NCBI GenBank assembly: GCA_947628185.1
Contig: CANQYW010000003.1
Span: forward strand, 1 to 64,000
From: an uncultured Oscillospiraceae bacterium
GTDB lineage: Bacteria > Bacillota > Clostridia > Oscillospirales > Oscillospiraceae
Length of the DNA stretch: 64,000 nt
Reading direction: 5' to 3'
Part shown: one piece after another, positions 21,497-30,419 of the stretch
Layout: each line of letters begins with the position of its first letter
How positions within the stretch are numbered: position 1 is the stretch's first letter
Notes under the pieces: model-generated
What the model was told of the DNA's origin: nothing
Database searches by the model: none
What the model saw: only the letters and a program-made list of their open reading frames with translations
Made by a program: the position numbers and the translations under genes

Positions 21497-21670
21497 TTAT
21501 TCCTGGTTGTTGCGGTGCTTATCTATCCAGTCAATGATTGCAAAGTACTCGTCGATCTCAGCCCGGGCGGCCTCCTCGGTCATGTCAAAATGCGCCATGA
21601 GCAGGTGCAAAACTGTCTCAATTGAGCAGTCCTGCGAGAACTTATCCCGTATCAAATCCATTGGTTCCAT
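21497..21670 (-). CDS. Small hypothetical protein, 57 aa
   Basis: Minus-strand ATG at 21670 with upstream GGAGG; MEPMDLIRDKFSQDCSIETVLHLLMAHFDMTEEAARAEIDEYFAIIDWIDKHRNNQE; below ORF-track length cutoff. Confidence 0.6.
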   Translation of the reverse strand: MEPMDLIRDKFSQDCSIETVLHLLMAHFDMTEEAARAEIDEYFAIIDWIDKHRNNQE

Positions 21671-21736
21671 AGTGCTACCTCCATATAATTATTATTTTCC
21701 GGCGCTGTGCCCCAGCGGAGCCGCGCCAATATTCTC

Positions 21737-22513
21737 TCAGTCGGGTCTTCTCGCTAATTCAAGGTCCATCGTGTAGGTGACGGTCATGACTCCGCCGTGT
21801 TTTACTATCGCGGAATGGATGCCGTTGAAAAGCTTATTTCTGTCCGATGCTGCGAGTCTCATGTGGTCGGGATACGTCCGCAACAATGACATATATTCAT
21901 CCGCTGTGAAGTCCTTCGCCGCGTGATACAGCGAATATTTTATGTCCGTAAAGCCGTATTTCAGCGCCTTTTCGGCCAGATTTTTCGCGTCCGCAAGGCC
22001 AAACTCAGCGGGCGGGACAGACGCGCTCATGTATTTGCGGTAGAGTTCCTGTATCTCATCCGTGAGCGTTTTTCGCCCCCGGTCCGGCCCCGCATGGTAG
22101 GCAAAACGCGCAAACGCGCCGCCAGGTTTTAAGAGGCGAAAGACGCGGTCATACCCGTACTCCTCCGGGATCCAGTGGAATGACGTCGCCGCGAAAATGA
22201 GGTCAAATGAACGTTCGGCGGCGTCATGATCCTGAAAAGTGCGCTCAAATAATGTGAAATTTTCATAACCACGATAGCGGTTCCGCGCAATATCGGCAAG
22301 TCTTTTCCCCGGTTCGAGCCCCACAAAACGGCACTGGGTATCAAGCATCGGCCGCGACGCTTTCCCCGTTCCCAGACCGATCTCCATCACATCGCAGTCT
22401 GGATAAATCGGCGCGTAACGCAGGATATCATCGTATATTTCCTTCACATATTCGGGGCGGGCCTTGTCGTAATCCGCCGCCGCGGAGTCAAAAGTTCTCT
22501 CAAATTCCGTCAT
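21737..22513 (-). CDS. Class I SAM-dependent methyltransferase
   Basis: MEIGLGTGKASRPML motif I, FDLIFAATSFHWI; ATG at 22513 overlaps the stop of the upstream GNAT gene, so the ORF-track N-terminus is not native. Confidence 0.85.
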   Translation of the reverse strand: MTEFERTFDSAAADYDKARPEYVKEIYDDILRYAPIYPDCDVMEIGLGTGKASRPMLDTQCRFVGLEPGKRLADIARNRYRGYENFTLFERTFQDHDAAERSFDLIFAATSFHWIPEEYGYDRVFRLLKPGGAFARFAYHAGPDRGRKTLTDEIQELYRKYMSASVPPAEFGLADAKNLAEKALKYGFTDIKYSLYHAAKDFTADEYMSLLRTYPDHMRLAASDRNKLFNGIHSAIVKHGGVMTVTYTMDLELARRPD

Positions 22514-23343
22514 AGTTTTCCGTTCATTTTCGCGACTGTCGCGCTGCTCTTTGCCGTCATCTCGACCCACGCGGGGCGAAAACCGCTCCTGATGGCGTTG
22601 CGCACTGACCTTAAATTCGACCACGCGGCGCAGTAAAACGGCGCCTTTCCGCGTTTTAAAATCTCCAGCGCCAAGCGGCTTGTCAGCGCGGAGGCGACGC
22701 CCCGACGGCGGTATGCGGGCATCACGTCGACGCCGATCTGCCACATACTTTCGCAGTCGGCGGAGCAGGCCGCAAGGCCGATGAGCGTCCCGCCGTCATA
22801 CGCGCCGACGCCCAGGACGTCGAGCTCCCGGCGCTTTTCACACAGTGCGTTGCTCCACTGCGGCGTGTAGCGCGCCGAAAAATCTTTGGGGAACATGAGC
22901 TCCGTTTTGTACGGGCAATTCAATGGTCTCAGCGCCCGAATGTCGGGCAAAAAATACTCCGCCATAAAGCAGATCCGCAGGCCGTGCTTTTGCAATTCGT
23001 CATTGAGGACGTGCAGATTTGGCGTCTCAAAACAGTGCTCGACGGGGAATCGGCTTATATAATCGGTCACGATCGCGCGGTATTTTTCGTTTATCGACGC
23101 CACGATATTGTTCCCGTACGAGACGAGGTTGCAGTCAAATGGGAGGGCGAGGTACTTGCGCGCCCCCGGGTTTGCTGACGATTCGACGACGACATTTTCG
23201 TCGCGCAAAAAATCATCCGCGTGACAGTTTGCGTCCACCGCCGACTGCCGCATCGCGATTTGAAGGATATCATCATTGGTCAAGTTCATAATGGCCTCAA
23301 TGTGAATTTTATTGCCTTGATTCTGTTGGCTAAACATTTTCAT
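22510..23343 (-). CDS. GNAT family N-acetyltransferase
   Basis: C-terminal GNAT fold: IGVDVMPAYRRRGVASALTSRLALEIL. Confidence 0.8.
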   Translation of the reverse strand: MKMFSQQNQGNKIHIEAIMNLTNDDILQIAMRQSAVDANCHADDFLRDENVVVESSANPGARKYLALPFDCNLVSYGNNIVASINEKYRAIVTDYISRFPVEHCFETPNLHVLNDELQKHGLRICFMAEYFLPDIRALRPLNCPYKTELMFPKDFSARYTPQWSNALCEKRRELDVLGVGAYDGGTLIGLAACSADCESMWQIGVDVMPAYRRRGVASALTSRLALEILKRGKAPFYCAAWSNLRSVRNAIRSGFRPAWVEMTAKSSATVAKMNGKL

Positions 23344-23512
23344 AATTTAATTCTATCACAACACACCCTGTTTTTCAAGTTCACAATATCCCGCCCAGAA
23401 ATGCCGCAAAAATCATAGACTTACCATTCGCAAACGCATAGAATGTGTTGCCGGGAATATTGCGCCGTGCGCTCACACATTCCCGGCGAAAACGCGACTT
23501 GCGAGGTCAAAT

Positions 23513-24001
23513 ATGTTCATCTCTCTCCCCTACCGCCCCGCCTCCGCCGTGGCGTACGCCAGGAAGTGGGCGCTCTCCAGAAATCCCGATTACTACGACT
23601 TTGAGAACATCGGCGGCGACTGCACAAATTTCGCCTCCCAGTGTATCTACGCCGGGGCCGGGGTCATGAATTGGACACCCGTCACTGGGTGGTATTATGT
23701 AAACTCATCGAGCCGCACGGCCTCCTGGACCGGGGTGGAGTACCTATACGATTTCCTCATAAACAACGCAGGCGCCGGGCCCTGGGCGCGGGAGGTGAGC
23801 GTCGGGGAGGCCCAGCCCGGGGACATCGTGCAGCTCGGCGCCTCCGACGGCCATTTTTACCACACGCCCGTCATTGTGGAGACGGAGCCCCGGATCCTCG
23901 TCTGCGCCCACACCCTGGACGCCCTTGACCGGCCCCTGGACACCTACATATACTCCAGAGCCCGGTTTTTGCGCATCATGGGCGTGCGTAAGTGGTCCTG
24001 A
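23513..24001 (+). CDS. Putative amidase domain protein (Amidase_6 type)
   Basis: YDFENIGGDCTNFASQCIYAGAGVMNW...GDIVQL...HTPVIV. Confidence 0.85.
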   Translation: MFISLPYRPASAVAYARKWALSRNPDYYDFENIGGDCTNFASQCIYAGAGVMNWTPVTGWYYVNSSSRTASWTGVEYLYDFLINNAGAGPWAREVSVGEAQPGDIVQLGASDGHFYHTPVIVETEPRILVCAHTLDALDRPLDTYIYSRARFLRIMGVRKWS

Positions 24002-24022
24002 CGCCGCGGCGAGTGCATCAAA

Positions 24023-24064
24023 ATGGGGTGTGGATATTGAGCTCGTCCACACCCCATATTCTTT
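24023..24064. terminator. Bidirectional terminator between convergent genes
   Basis: ATGGGGTGTGGA / TCCACACCCCAT perfect 12-bp stem followed by ATTCTTT. Confidence 0.8.
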
Positions 24065-24071
24065 ACCGCAC

Positions 24072-25301
24072 TTACACCATCCACACCGGCACGATCAGGT
24101 TATCCCTGTCAAACGCGCTCAGCTTATCGGACATACAAAGCACCGCCCCTGTGCCGAGTTGCAGGGGGGATTTGTCGATCACGCTGAAAACGCGGGTCAG
24201 GCGCTTGTCCGGCGCGGCGGTCTTTTTTATCTCTATGGGGCAGAGCTTGCCGTCCCCCTCCAAGATCACGTCGATCTCCTTGGCGTCCCTGTCCCGGTAG
24301 AAGTATAGATACGGCTCCAGCCCCGCGTTCTGGTAGCCCTTCACCATCTCCGACACGGCGAAATTCTCCAAAATTGCCCCGTTCATCGCCCCGCTCTCGG
24401 CCACCTCCGGGGAGGACCAGCGGGTCAGATAGCAGACGAGGCCCGTGTCGTAAAAATACAGTTTCGGAGTCTTGATGGTGCGTTTCAGCACGTTGTTTGA
24501 GTAGGGATGGAGCAGGAAGACGATCCCCAGCGCCTCCAGAATATTGATCCAGTTTTTCGCCGTGACAAGGTCTACGTCCGCGTCGTCCGCTATGGCCTTG
24601 TAGTTCAAAAGCTGCGAGCATCTGGCGGCCGTGGCGGTCACAAAGCGGTTGAATTTGAGCGCGTCGATGCTCCCTGAGAGCTCCCGGACATCCCTCTCCA
24701 CATACGTGGATATATAGGACGAGTAGAAGATGTTCCTGTCCGAAAACTGCCCGCTGGCAAGGCCCGGCATGGAGCCGCGCCATATGCGCTCAAACATCTC
24801 CGGCGCCGTCACCGGCTCTATCCGGTCCCTCTCCGCCATAAGGCGCTCTAAATCTGTCGTAAACGGCTCACATGGGGCTCCCGTGAGCTCCCGCTGTGAG
24901 AGCGGCGACATGTGCAGCAGCGCCACACGTCCGGCGAGGGACTCCTGCACGCCCCGCATGAGCCGGAAGATCTGCGAGCCCGTCATCCAGAAATCGCCGG
25001 GGCTGTGATGCTCGTCGATGTATAGCTTTATATACGTGAACAGCTCCGGCGCGTACTGGACCTCATCGATGAGCACCGGCGGGCGGTGAAGTTGGAGGAA
25101 CATCGCCGGGTCGTTCTTGGCCATGTCCCGCTCCGCGAGGTCGTCGAGCGTCACGTATCTTCGCCCGATGTTCTCCCTCTCCATGAGCGAGCGGAGCATG
25201 GTCGTCTTGCCCGCCTGCCTGGGCCCGGTCAGCAATATCGCGGAGTAGGACTTGCTCAGCTCCAGTACCCGTTCTTCCATATGCCGGCTGATATATCCCA
25301 T
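24072..25301 (-). CDS. AAA_14/DUF4143 family ATPase
   Basis: GPRQAGKTTMLRSL, PPVLIDEVQYAPELF, C-terminal nuclease-like DAKEIDVILEGDGKLCPIEIKKT. Confidence 0.88.
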   Translation of the reverse strand: MGYISRHMEERVLELSKSYSAILLTGPRQAGKTTMLRSLMERENIGRRYVTLDDLAERDMAKNDPAMFLQLHRPPVLIDEVQYAPELFTYIKLYIDEHHSPGDFWMTGSQIFRLMRGVQESLAGRVALLHMSPLSQRELTGAPCEPFTTDLERLMAERDRIEPVTAPEMFERIWRGSMPGLASGQFSDRNIFYSSYISTYVERDVRELSGSIDALKFNRFVTATAARCSQLLNYKAIADDADVDLVTAKNWINILEALGIVFLLHPYSNNVLKRTIKTPKLYFYDTGLVCYLTRWSSPEVAESGAMNGAILENFAVSEMVKGYQNAGLEPYLYFYRDRDAKEIDVILEGDGKLCPIEIKKTAAPDKRLTRVFSVIDKSPLQLGTGAVLCMSDKLSAFDRDNLIVPVWMV

Positions 25302-25432
25302 AGCGCACCACCTGTAGTTCAGTTCTATAACGATATTATATCCAACACCGGCGCTGTAGTCAACAAAACTTCGGCAGATTTATGGAGATTTATAAAATTA
25401 GCCGAAATTTCCTCGCAGTAACATATGAACGG

Positions 25433-25627
25433 TCATTCCTCGACTATTTCATACTCCGGTTCAACGGTGGGATCGTAGGGATAATCACCGGGGTTGCTCA
25501 GTTCCAATATCTCTCCGCCCTCATGATACGCACCAACCAAGTCATTCGCGGCATCGAGTGCGTCATCATAGGTGTCAAACACCTCGTCCTGTTCCTCACC
25601 GTTAAAAATAATCTTGTACTTTGCCAT
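25433..25627 (-). CDS. Small acidic hypothetical protein, 64 aa
   Basis: Short ORF with upstream AAGGAGG, 21 bp from the upstream GNAT gene. Confidence 0.6.
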   Translation of the reverse strand: MAKYKIIFNGEEQDEVFDTYDDALDAANDLVGAYHEGGEILELSNPGDYPYDPTVEPEYEIVEE

Positions 25628-25647
25628 ATTTGGTTCCTCCTTAAAAT

Positions 25648-26448
25648 TTATAATGGACTGGTCAACCGATAGTCGAGCACATGACTGAGCAGTTTTCTTG
25701 GCTCGACACCCATGCGCGTGGCAAGTTCTCTCATGCTGTCGTCAATAAGATCCAGATGCCGATCCTCAAACCGCTTTTTCTCATCGGGTAGTTTCAGGAA
25801 AGGACCGTCACACAGTCCCACAAGTTTCGCGCCAAGTTTTTCAAAACATTTCTGTGATGGGATGTTGCCCGTATCCACCCGAGCCTTATACTCTGCTCTC
25901 CCGGTTAACCTGTGGATCTCATTTAGAAATAGGCGGATACTCTTGGAGCCGTACCTTTTTCGTGTATACCTCCCGTCCACCTCAATACCGATCTCCCACG
26001 GCTCGATTCGCGTATCCTTGAGTCCAATAAAGCCGATGGACGCTCCGTCGGTCGCGTCGAGGATCATGCAGAAAAAGGTTTCCGGCTGACATAAATCGGT
26101 CAACAGTAGGCCCTCATTCAAGTCCTGTTTCAAGCGAGTTATGCCCTGGTACATCGAGGAATACTGGACCTTGACGGACACATAAAAATCGGCATCAGAC
26201 TTAAGAACTGGACGCAGGATGACTGTGTCATCCATTGCGAATACTGTCCTCTCTTTTTCTGAAGAAAAATCCCAGGCGGGACCCGGCTCAATTCTATCCC
26301 CTGCGGCAGCTACCATGTCTTCAAGCACTCTTTTGATTGCCTCCTCACGTTGCGGCGATCCCGGCTCCAGCCCCATGACGGCGGTTTCCAATCTCGAGCG
26401 TATCTCCCTGGCTTGCTCCTGCTGTGCCATTTGTTGAATACTGAACAT
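25648..26448 (-). CDS. GNAT family N-acetyltransferase
   Basis: IGIEVDGRYTRKRYGSKSIRLFLNEIHR...NIPSQKCFEKLGAKLVG. Confidence 0.8.
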   Translation of the reverse strand: MFSIQQMAQQEQAREIRSRLETAVMGLEPGSPQREEAIKRVLEDMVAAAGDRIEPGPAWDFSSEKERTVFAMDDTVILRPVLKSDADFYVSVKVQYSSMYQGITRLKQDLNEGLLLTDLCQPETFFCMILDATDGASIGFIGLKDTRIEPWEIGIEVDGRYTRKRYGSKSIRLFLNEIHRLTGRAEYKARVDTGNIPSQKCFEKLGAKLVGLCDGPFLKLPDEKKRFEDRHLDLIDDSMRELATRMGVEPRKLLSHVLDYRLTSPL

Positions 26449-26540
26449 ATCGCTACCTCTGTGTCACGGTCAACACTGCGTTTATCTCGGAAAAGTATTC
26501 GGTTTCATGAATTGTTCCTCCCAAATCGGTTAATTCTTAT

Positions 26541-26600
26541 CATTAACACAATTATAGCCGCATGTTGTGTTAATGTCAAGAAAATTCTTATGATTAACAC
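26541..26600. promoter_or_regulatory. Putative Xre operator: 11-bp inverted repeat plus third half-site
   Basis: CATTAACACAA (26541-26551) / TTGTGTTAATG (26565-26575); direct repeat ATTCTTATsATTAACAC at 26533-26549 and 26584-26600. Confidence 0.8.
26551..26579 (-). promoter_or_regulatory. Consensus sigma-A promoter for the GNAT gene
   Basis: Minus strand TTGACA-17 bp-TATAAT overlapping both operator arms. Confidence 0.85.
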
Positions 26601-26610
26601 GGGAGGGAAC

Positions 26611-26859
26611 ATGAAGATATACAGTTACAACGGTCGAAAGAATCTCTGCGGGAGCAGGGTGAGGACGGCGCGCACGAAAAAGCACATCACGCAGGAGGAG
26701 TTGGCCGCCCGGCTCCAAGTGGAGGGTGTGACACTTGAGCGCGACTGCGTCAGCAGGATAGAGATCGGCACAAGATTTGTGGCGGACTATGAGCTCAAGG
26801 TTCTCTCAAAAATACTTGGCGTGACCGTGGACTGGCTCCTTGACGAGTCGGAAGAGTAA
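26611..26859 (+). CDS. Xre family helix-turn-helix regulator
   Basis: RVRTARTKKHITQEELAARLQVEGVTLERDCVSRIEIGTRFVADYELKVLSKILGVTVDWLL; ATG at 26611 with GGGAGGG RBS. Confidence 0.88.
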   Translation: MKIYSYNGRKNLCGSRVRTARTKKHITQEELAARLQVEGVTLERDCVSRIEIGTRFVADYELKVLSKILGVTVDWLLDESEE

Positions 26860-26894
26860 CAAGGGAGTCCCTCAGATACGTTCTCCCAAACATC

Positions 26895-26927
26895 AAGGGT
26901 GCAGCCGAATATCCCGGCTGCACCCTT
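26895..26927. terminator. Bidirectional terminator
   Basis: AAGGGTGCAGCCG / CGGCTGCACCCTT perfect 13-bp stem between convergent genes. Confidence 0.8.
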
Positions 26928-26944
26928 AGCTATCCTCTATTCTC

Positions 26945-27898
26945 TTACCCCTCTCCCGCGTGGTAATCGTCCAGGAAGTGATGCCGGACGCCGCGCTGTT
27001 TATAGGCTATCACCGCGTCGAGACTCACGTTCTCCATGCTCCTAAAGATACTGCTCTCCACCTGGGGGTCCGCGGAGGCGAGGCGGCGGATGAGCGCCTT
27101 CACCTCCGCACGCTTTGAGCTAAGCTCCCCTCCCCCAGCCGTTGACTCCGTCAGGCGGCAGGCGCACTGGATGAAGTGGAGCGTGTTATAGCGGCACCAG
27201 CGGATGATGTCCGCCTCACGGATGAGATACATGGGCCGGATGAGCTCCATCCCCGGAAAATGCTTGCTGTGGAGCTTGGGCATCATGGTCTGCACCTGGC
27301 CGCCGTAGAGCATGCTCATGAGGGTCGTCTCGATGACGTCGTCATAGTGGTGCCCCAGGGCGATCTTGTTGCAGCCCAGCTCCCGCGCCTTGCTATATAG
27401 ATATCCCCGCCTCATCCGGGCGCAGAGGTAGCAGGGGGAGTTCTTCTCCCCCGCCGCCGCCTCGAATATCTCCGTTCTGAAACTCTCCACCGGTATGCCC
27501 AGGAGTCTGGCGTTCCCGAGGACCGCCCGCAGATTCGCCTCGCTGTAGCCCGGGTCCATAACGAGGTACTTCACCTCGAAGTTCCGCTCCCCGTGGAGGT
27601 AGAGCTCCTGGATGAGTTTCGCCATCAGCATGGAGTCCTTGCCGCCGGAGATGCAGACGGCTATACTGTCCCCCGGCTCGATGAGCTTATAGACATTGAG
27701 CGCCTTTGTGAAGGGCCCCCAGAGCTCCTTGCGGTACTTCTTAATTATACTCCGCTCGGCCCTATGCCGGAGCTCCTCCGCGCGGGCATCGTCTGAGAGC
27801 TTATCCTCCAAATCCCGCAGCATATAGTCCGCGTAACCGCGAGGTCCTTTGCTCAATTCATCTGACGAGATGGTGATGGTATCGCCCGTTATCTCCAT
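26945..27898 (-). CDS. PP-loop ATPase of the TtcA/TilS superfamily (tRNA thiolation-like)
   Basis: CISGGKDSMLMAKL; PCYLCARMRRGYLYSKARELGCNKIALGHHYDDVIETTLMSMLYGG. Confidence 0.88.
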   Translation of the reverse strand: MEITGDTITISSDELSKGPRGYADYMLRDLEDKLSDDARAEELRHRAERSIIKKYRKELWGPFTKALNVYKLIEPGDSIAVCISGGKDSMLMAKLIQELYLHGERNFEVKYLVMDPGYSEANLRAVLGNARLLGIPVESFRTEIFEAAAGEKNSPCYLCARMRRGYLYSKARELGCNKIALGHHYDDVIETTLMSMLYGGQVQTMMPKLHSKHFPGMELIRPMYLIREADIIRWCRYNTLHFIQCACRLTESTAGGGELSSKRAEVKALIRRLASADPQVESSIFRSMENVSLDAVIAYKQRGVRHHFLDDYHAGEG

Positions 27899-27902
27899 GT
27901 CC

Positions 27903-29432
27903 TCACTTTTTTGACTCTTTCTTCCTGTGGCTCCTGACGCCCCTGACCACGTTCTCCTCCACGGCTTTCTCCAGGGCGTCCGTGACTATCTGGAGCGTGC
28001 GGATGCGGGCGTACTTCTTGTCCACCGACTCTATAATATACCAGGGGGCGTACTCGGTGCTGGTCTTCTGGAGCATGTCCTCCACGGCCTCCTCGTACTG
28101 GGGCCACTTCTCCCTGTTGCGCCAGTCCTCGTCGGTGATCTTCCACTGTTTCTCCGGGGTGTTCTGGCGGGCCTCAAAGCGCTCCAGCTGGGTCTGGGGG
28201 TCCACGTGTATCCAGAACTTCAGCACCACGGTGCCCCAGTCGGTGAGCTCCTTCTCAAACTCGTTTATCTCCCCGTAGGCGCGTTTCCAGTCGTCCTCGG
28301 AGCAGAACCCCTCTATCCGCTCCACCATCACCCGGCCGTACCAGGTGCGGTCGAAGATGGCCACATGGCCGCTGCGGGGGAGTTTCGTCCAGAAACGCCA
28401 GAGGTAGTGGCGCTGGAGCTCGTCCGGCGTGGGGCTGGCGATGGGGATGACGTCAAAGCCCCGGGGGTCCAGGGGGTAGGCGAGGCGGCGTATATTCCCG
28501 CCCTTCCCGGCGGCGTCCCAGCCCTCGTAACATATGACAACCGGGATCTTCTTACGGTAGATCTGGTTGTGGAGATTCGCCAGTTTTTTCTGTAACCGCT
28601 CCAGCTCCTCCTTATACTTCCCCGGCTCGATAGTCGCGGTGAGGTCCGCGTCCCTCTGGGAGGGGTGACCCAACAGCGGGAACTCCCGGTCCGTGGCCTT
28701 CCCCACGTACCTCCCGGCGCTGACGGCCCTCTCCACCGTCCCGGTGATGGCGAGGAGCGCGTCGTAGAGCGCCTTCTTGCGGCTCTCGCCGTCCAGGACG
28801 TGCCAGGGGCCGTACTCGCTTGTGGCGCTCATGAAACCGTCGTATGTCTTTAAAAACCTATTGTACTCCTGCTGCTGCCAGAGGTCGTCGCCGGAGACGC
28901 GCCACTGGGTGTCCCGGTTCTCCCGGAGGGCCGTTATGCGCTCAAGCTGCTCCCCGCGGGAGATGTGGAGGAAGAGTTTCACCAGCACGTAGCCGTTGTC
29001 CCGGAGCTGACGCTCCAGGGTGTTGCAGGACTCCACCCGGCGCTCGTACTCATCCTTGGGGATCTCCCGGCGCAGATACTTGCCCACCACGTCCTCCATC
29101 CAACCGGTGTCCATGAAGAGGAACTTGCCGTTGGCAGGGAGGACATCGAAGAACTTCTTGAGGAATGGGTAGCGCTCCTCGCTCTCGGGGGTCCTCTCAA
29201 AGCTCTTGACGGAGAAGAACCTGGGGTCCATCTCGCAGATGAGCTCGTTTATGAGGTTGCCCTTCCCGGCGCAGTCCCAGCCCTCCAGCATCACGATGAC
29301 CGGCAGTTTGGCCTCCCTTATGGCCTGCTGCTGGCCCACCAGGACCTCCCGGAGACGCCGGGACTCCTCCTTCCGGGCGGCTTTGTCGAGGCCGTCCGCC
29401 TTGCGCTTATAATCGAGTATCATGTTTTGCAC
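27903..29432 (-). CDS. Two-domain PPK2-type polyphosphate:AMP phosphotransferase
   Basis: Two tandem PPK2 domains, each with Walker A (EGWDCAGKGNLIN; EGWDAAGKGGNIR). Confidence 0.9.
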   Translation of the reverse strand: MQNMILDYKRKADGLDKAARKEESRRLREVLVGQQQAIREAKLPVIVMLEGWDCAGKGNLINELICEMDPRFFSVKSFERTPESEERYPFLKKFFDVLPANGKFLFMDTGWMEDVVGKYLRREIPKDEYERRVESCNTLERQLRDNGYVLVKLFLHISRGEQLERITALRENRDTQWRVSGDDLWQQQEYNRFLKTYDGFMSATSEYGPWHVLDGESRKKALYDALLAITGTVERAVSAGRYVGKATDREFPLLGHPSQRDADLTATIEPGKYKEELERLQKKLANLHNQIYRKKIPVVICYEGWDAAGKGGNIRRLAYPLDPRGFDVIPIASPTPDELQRHYLWRFWTKLPRSGHVAIFDRTWYGRVMVERIEGFCSEDDWKRAYGEINEFEKELTDWGTVVLKFWIHVDPQTQLERFEARQNTPEKQWKITDEDWRNREKWPQYEEAVEDMLQKTSTEYAPWYIIESVDKKYARIRTLQIVTDALEKAVEENVVRGVRSHRKKESKK

Positions 29433-29528
29433 CTCCAGTTAAATTTGATAAAATCTTTGGCACTATGATATCACGTTTTAGGCGATTTGTCAAAATAAAC
29501 CGTGGTACTCGCCGGAATTTTCGGAGGG

Positions 29529-30224
29529 TCACGCCCGGAGGACGTCTATGTCGTTGTACATGAACCGGAGCTTATCTATGGTCTTGTCCGTGTGGAAGTG
29601 GCCGCAGTACCACCGCCGGTATGTGAGCCCCCGCTCCACCTCCCCGAGCCAGATCTCGGTGCGCTTATCGACCGTATATTGGGGGATGGATGGTAGGAAC
29701 ACCTCCCTGGGCTCATATTTTATGGGGCAGGTGTGGGAGAGGACTATGTCCACCGCGCCGCCCCGCCGGGCGATGACGGACTCCACCCTCTCCTTTATCT
29801 CCTCCGAGGGCTGTTCGTCCGGGAACCAGGGGAGGAAGTGCTGGAGCCTGTAGAACTTATCCACGCTGTAGGCCCCGCCGATGACGAGGCAGTCATAATC
29901 TCCCAGCTTGTAGACGTCGCCGTCCCGGGCGAAGAGGATATTTGGGAACTCCGGCTCGTACAAAACCTGGCCGCCCTGGAACTCCCGCGTCACATACGTG
30001 GGGATGGTGCCGGGGCGCATCTCGTGGTTGCCGTGGATACAGAGGAACGTCACGGGTAAACGCGACGCCTCATGTTTCCGGGGCCTATCGAGGCCGGGGC
30101 CGTAGAAGTTGAGCCCCGCGTCGCCCAGGATCACCACGATGTCCTCCCGGCTCAGGCTGACCCTCCGGCGGAGGGCGTAGAACCTGCCAAAGTCCCCGTG
30201 GGTGTCTCCGGTTATGTAAACCAT
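29529..30224 (-). CDS. Calcineurin-like metallophosphoesterase
   Basis: ITGDTHGDF, ILGDAGLNF, IHGNHEMRP, LSHTCP, CGHFHTDK; start set at ATG 30224 (MVYITGDTHG). Confidence 0.85.
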   Translation of the reverse strand: MVYITGDTHGDFGRFYALRRRVSLSREDIVVILGDAGLNFYGPGLDRPRKHEASRLPVTFLCIHGNHEMRPGTIPTYVTREFQGGQVLYEPEFPNILFARDGDVYKLGDYDCLVIGGAYSVDKFYRLQHFLPWFPDEQPSEEIKERVESVIARRGGAVDIVLSHTCPIKYEPREVFLPSIPQYTVDKRTEIWLGEVERGLTYRRWYCGHFHTDKTIDKLRFMYNDIDVLRA

Positions 30225-30332
30225 ATCTCTCCCTCCCAGTGAAAAACATAGGCCCATTTTACCCTCTCCGGGGGTCAAAGTCAACGGCGGCGGCCGGGAT
30301 TTATTTACATTCGCAAGAAAGCGCTAAAACAC

Positions 30333-30361
30333 TTGAAAAACGTCACTTTTTCTGGTATCCT
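30333..30361 (+). promoter_or_regulatory. Predicted sigma-A promoter
   Basis: TTGAAA-17 bp-TATCCT upstream of the 30420 CDS. Confidence 0.6.
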
Positions 30362-30419
30362 CTGAGTATACGGATCGGGGAAAGATCACGACAATATGGG
30401 ATAAAGAGGAGGGCTAAAC

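Noticed and set aside
17880-26900. Complete integrative element with attL/attR
   Set aside because: No integrase/recombinase ORF and no obvious tRNA-end duplication seen, so only an accessory block is claimed.
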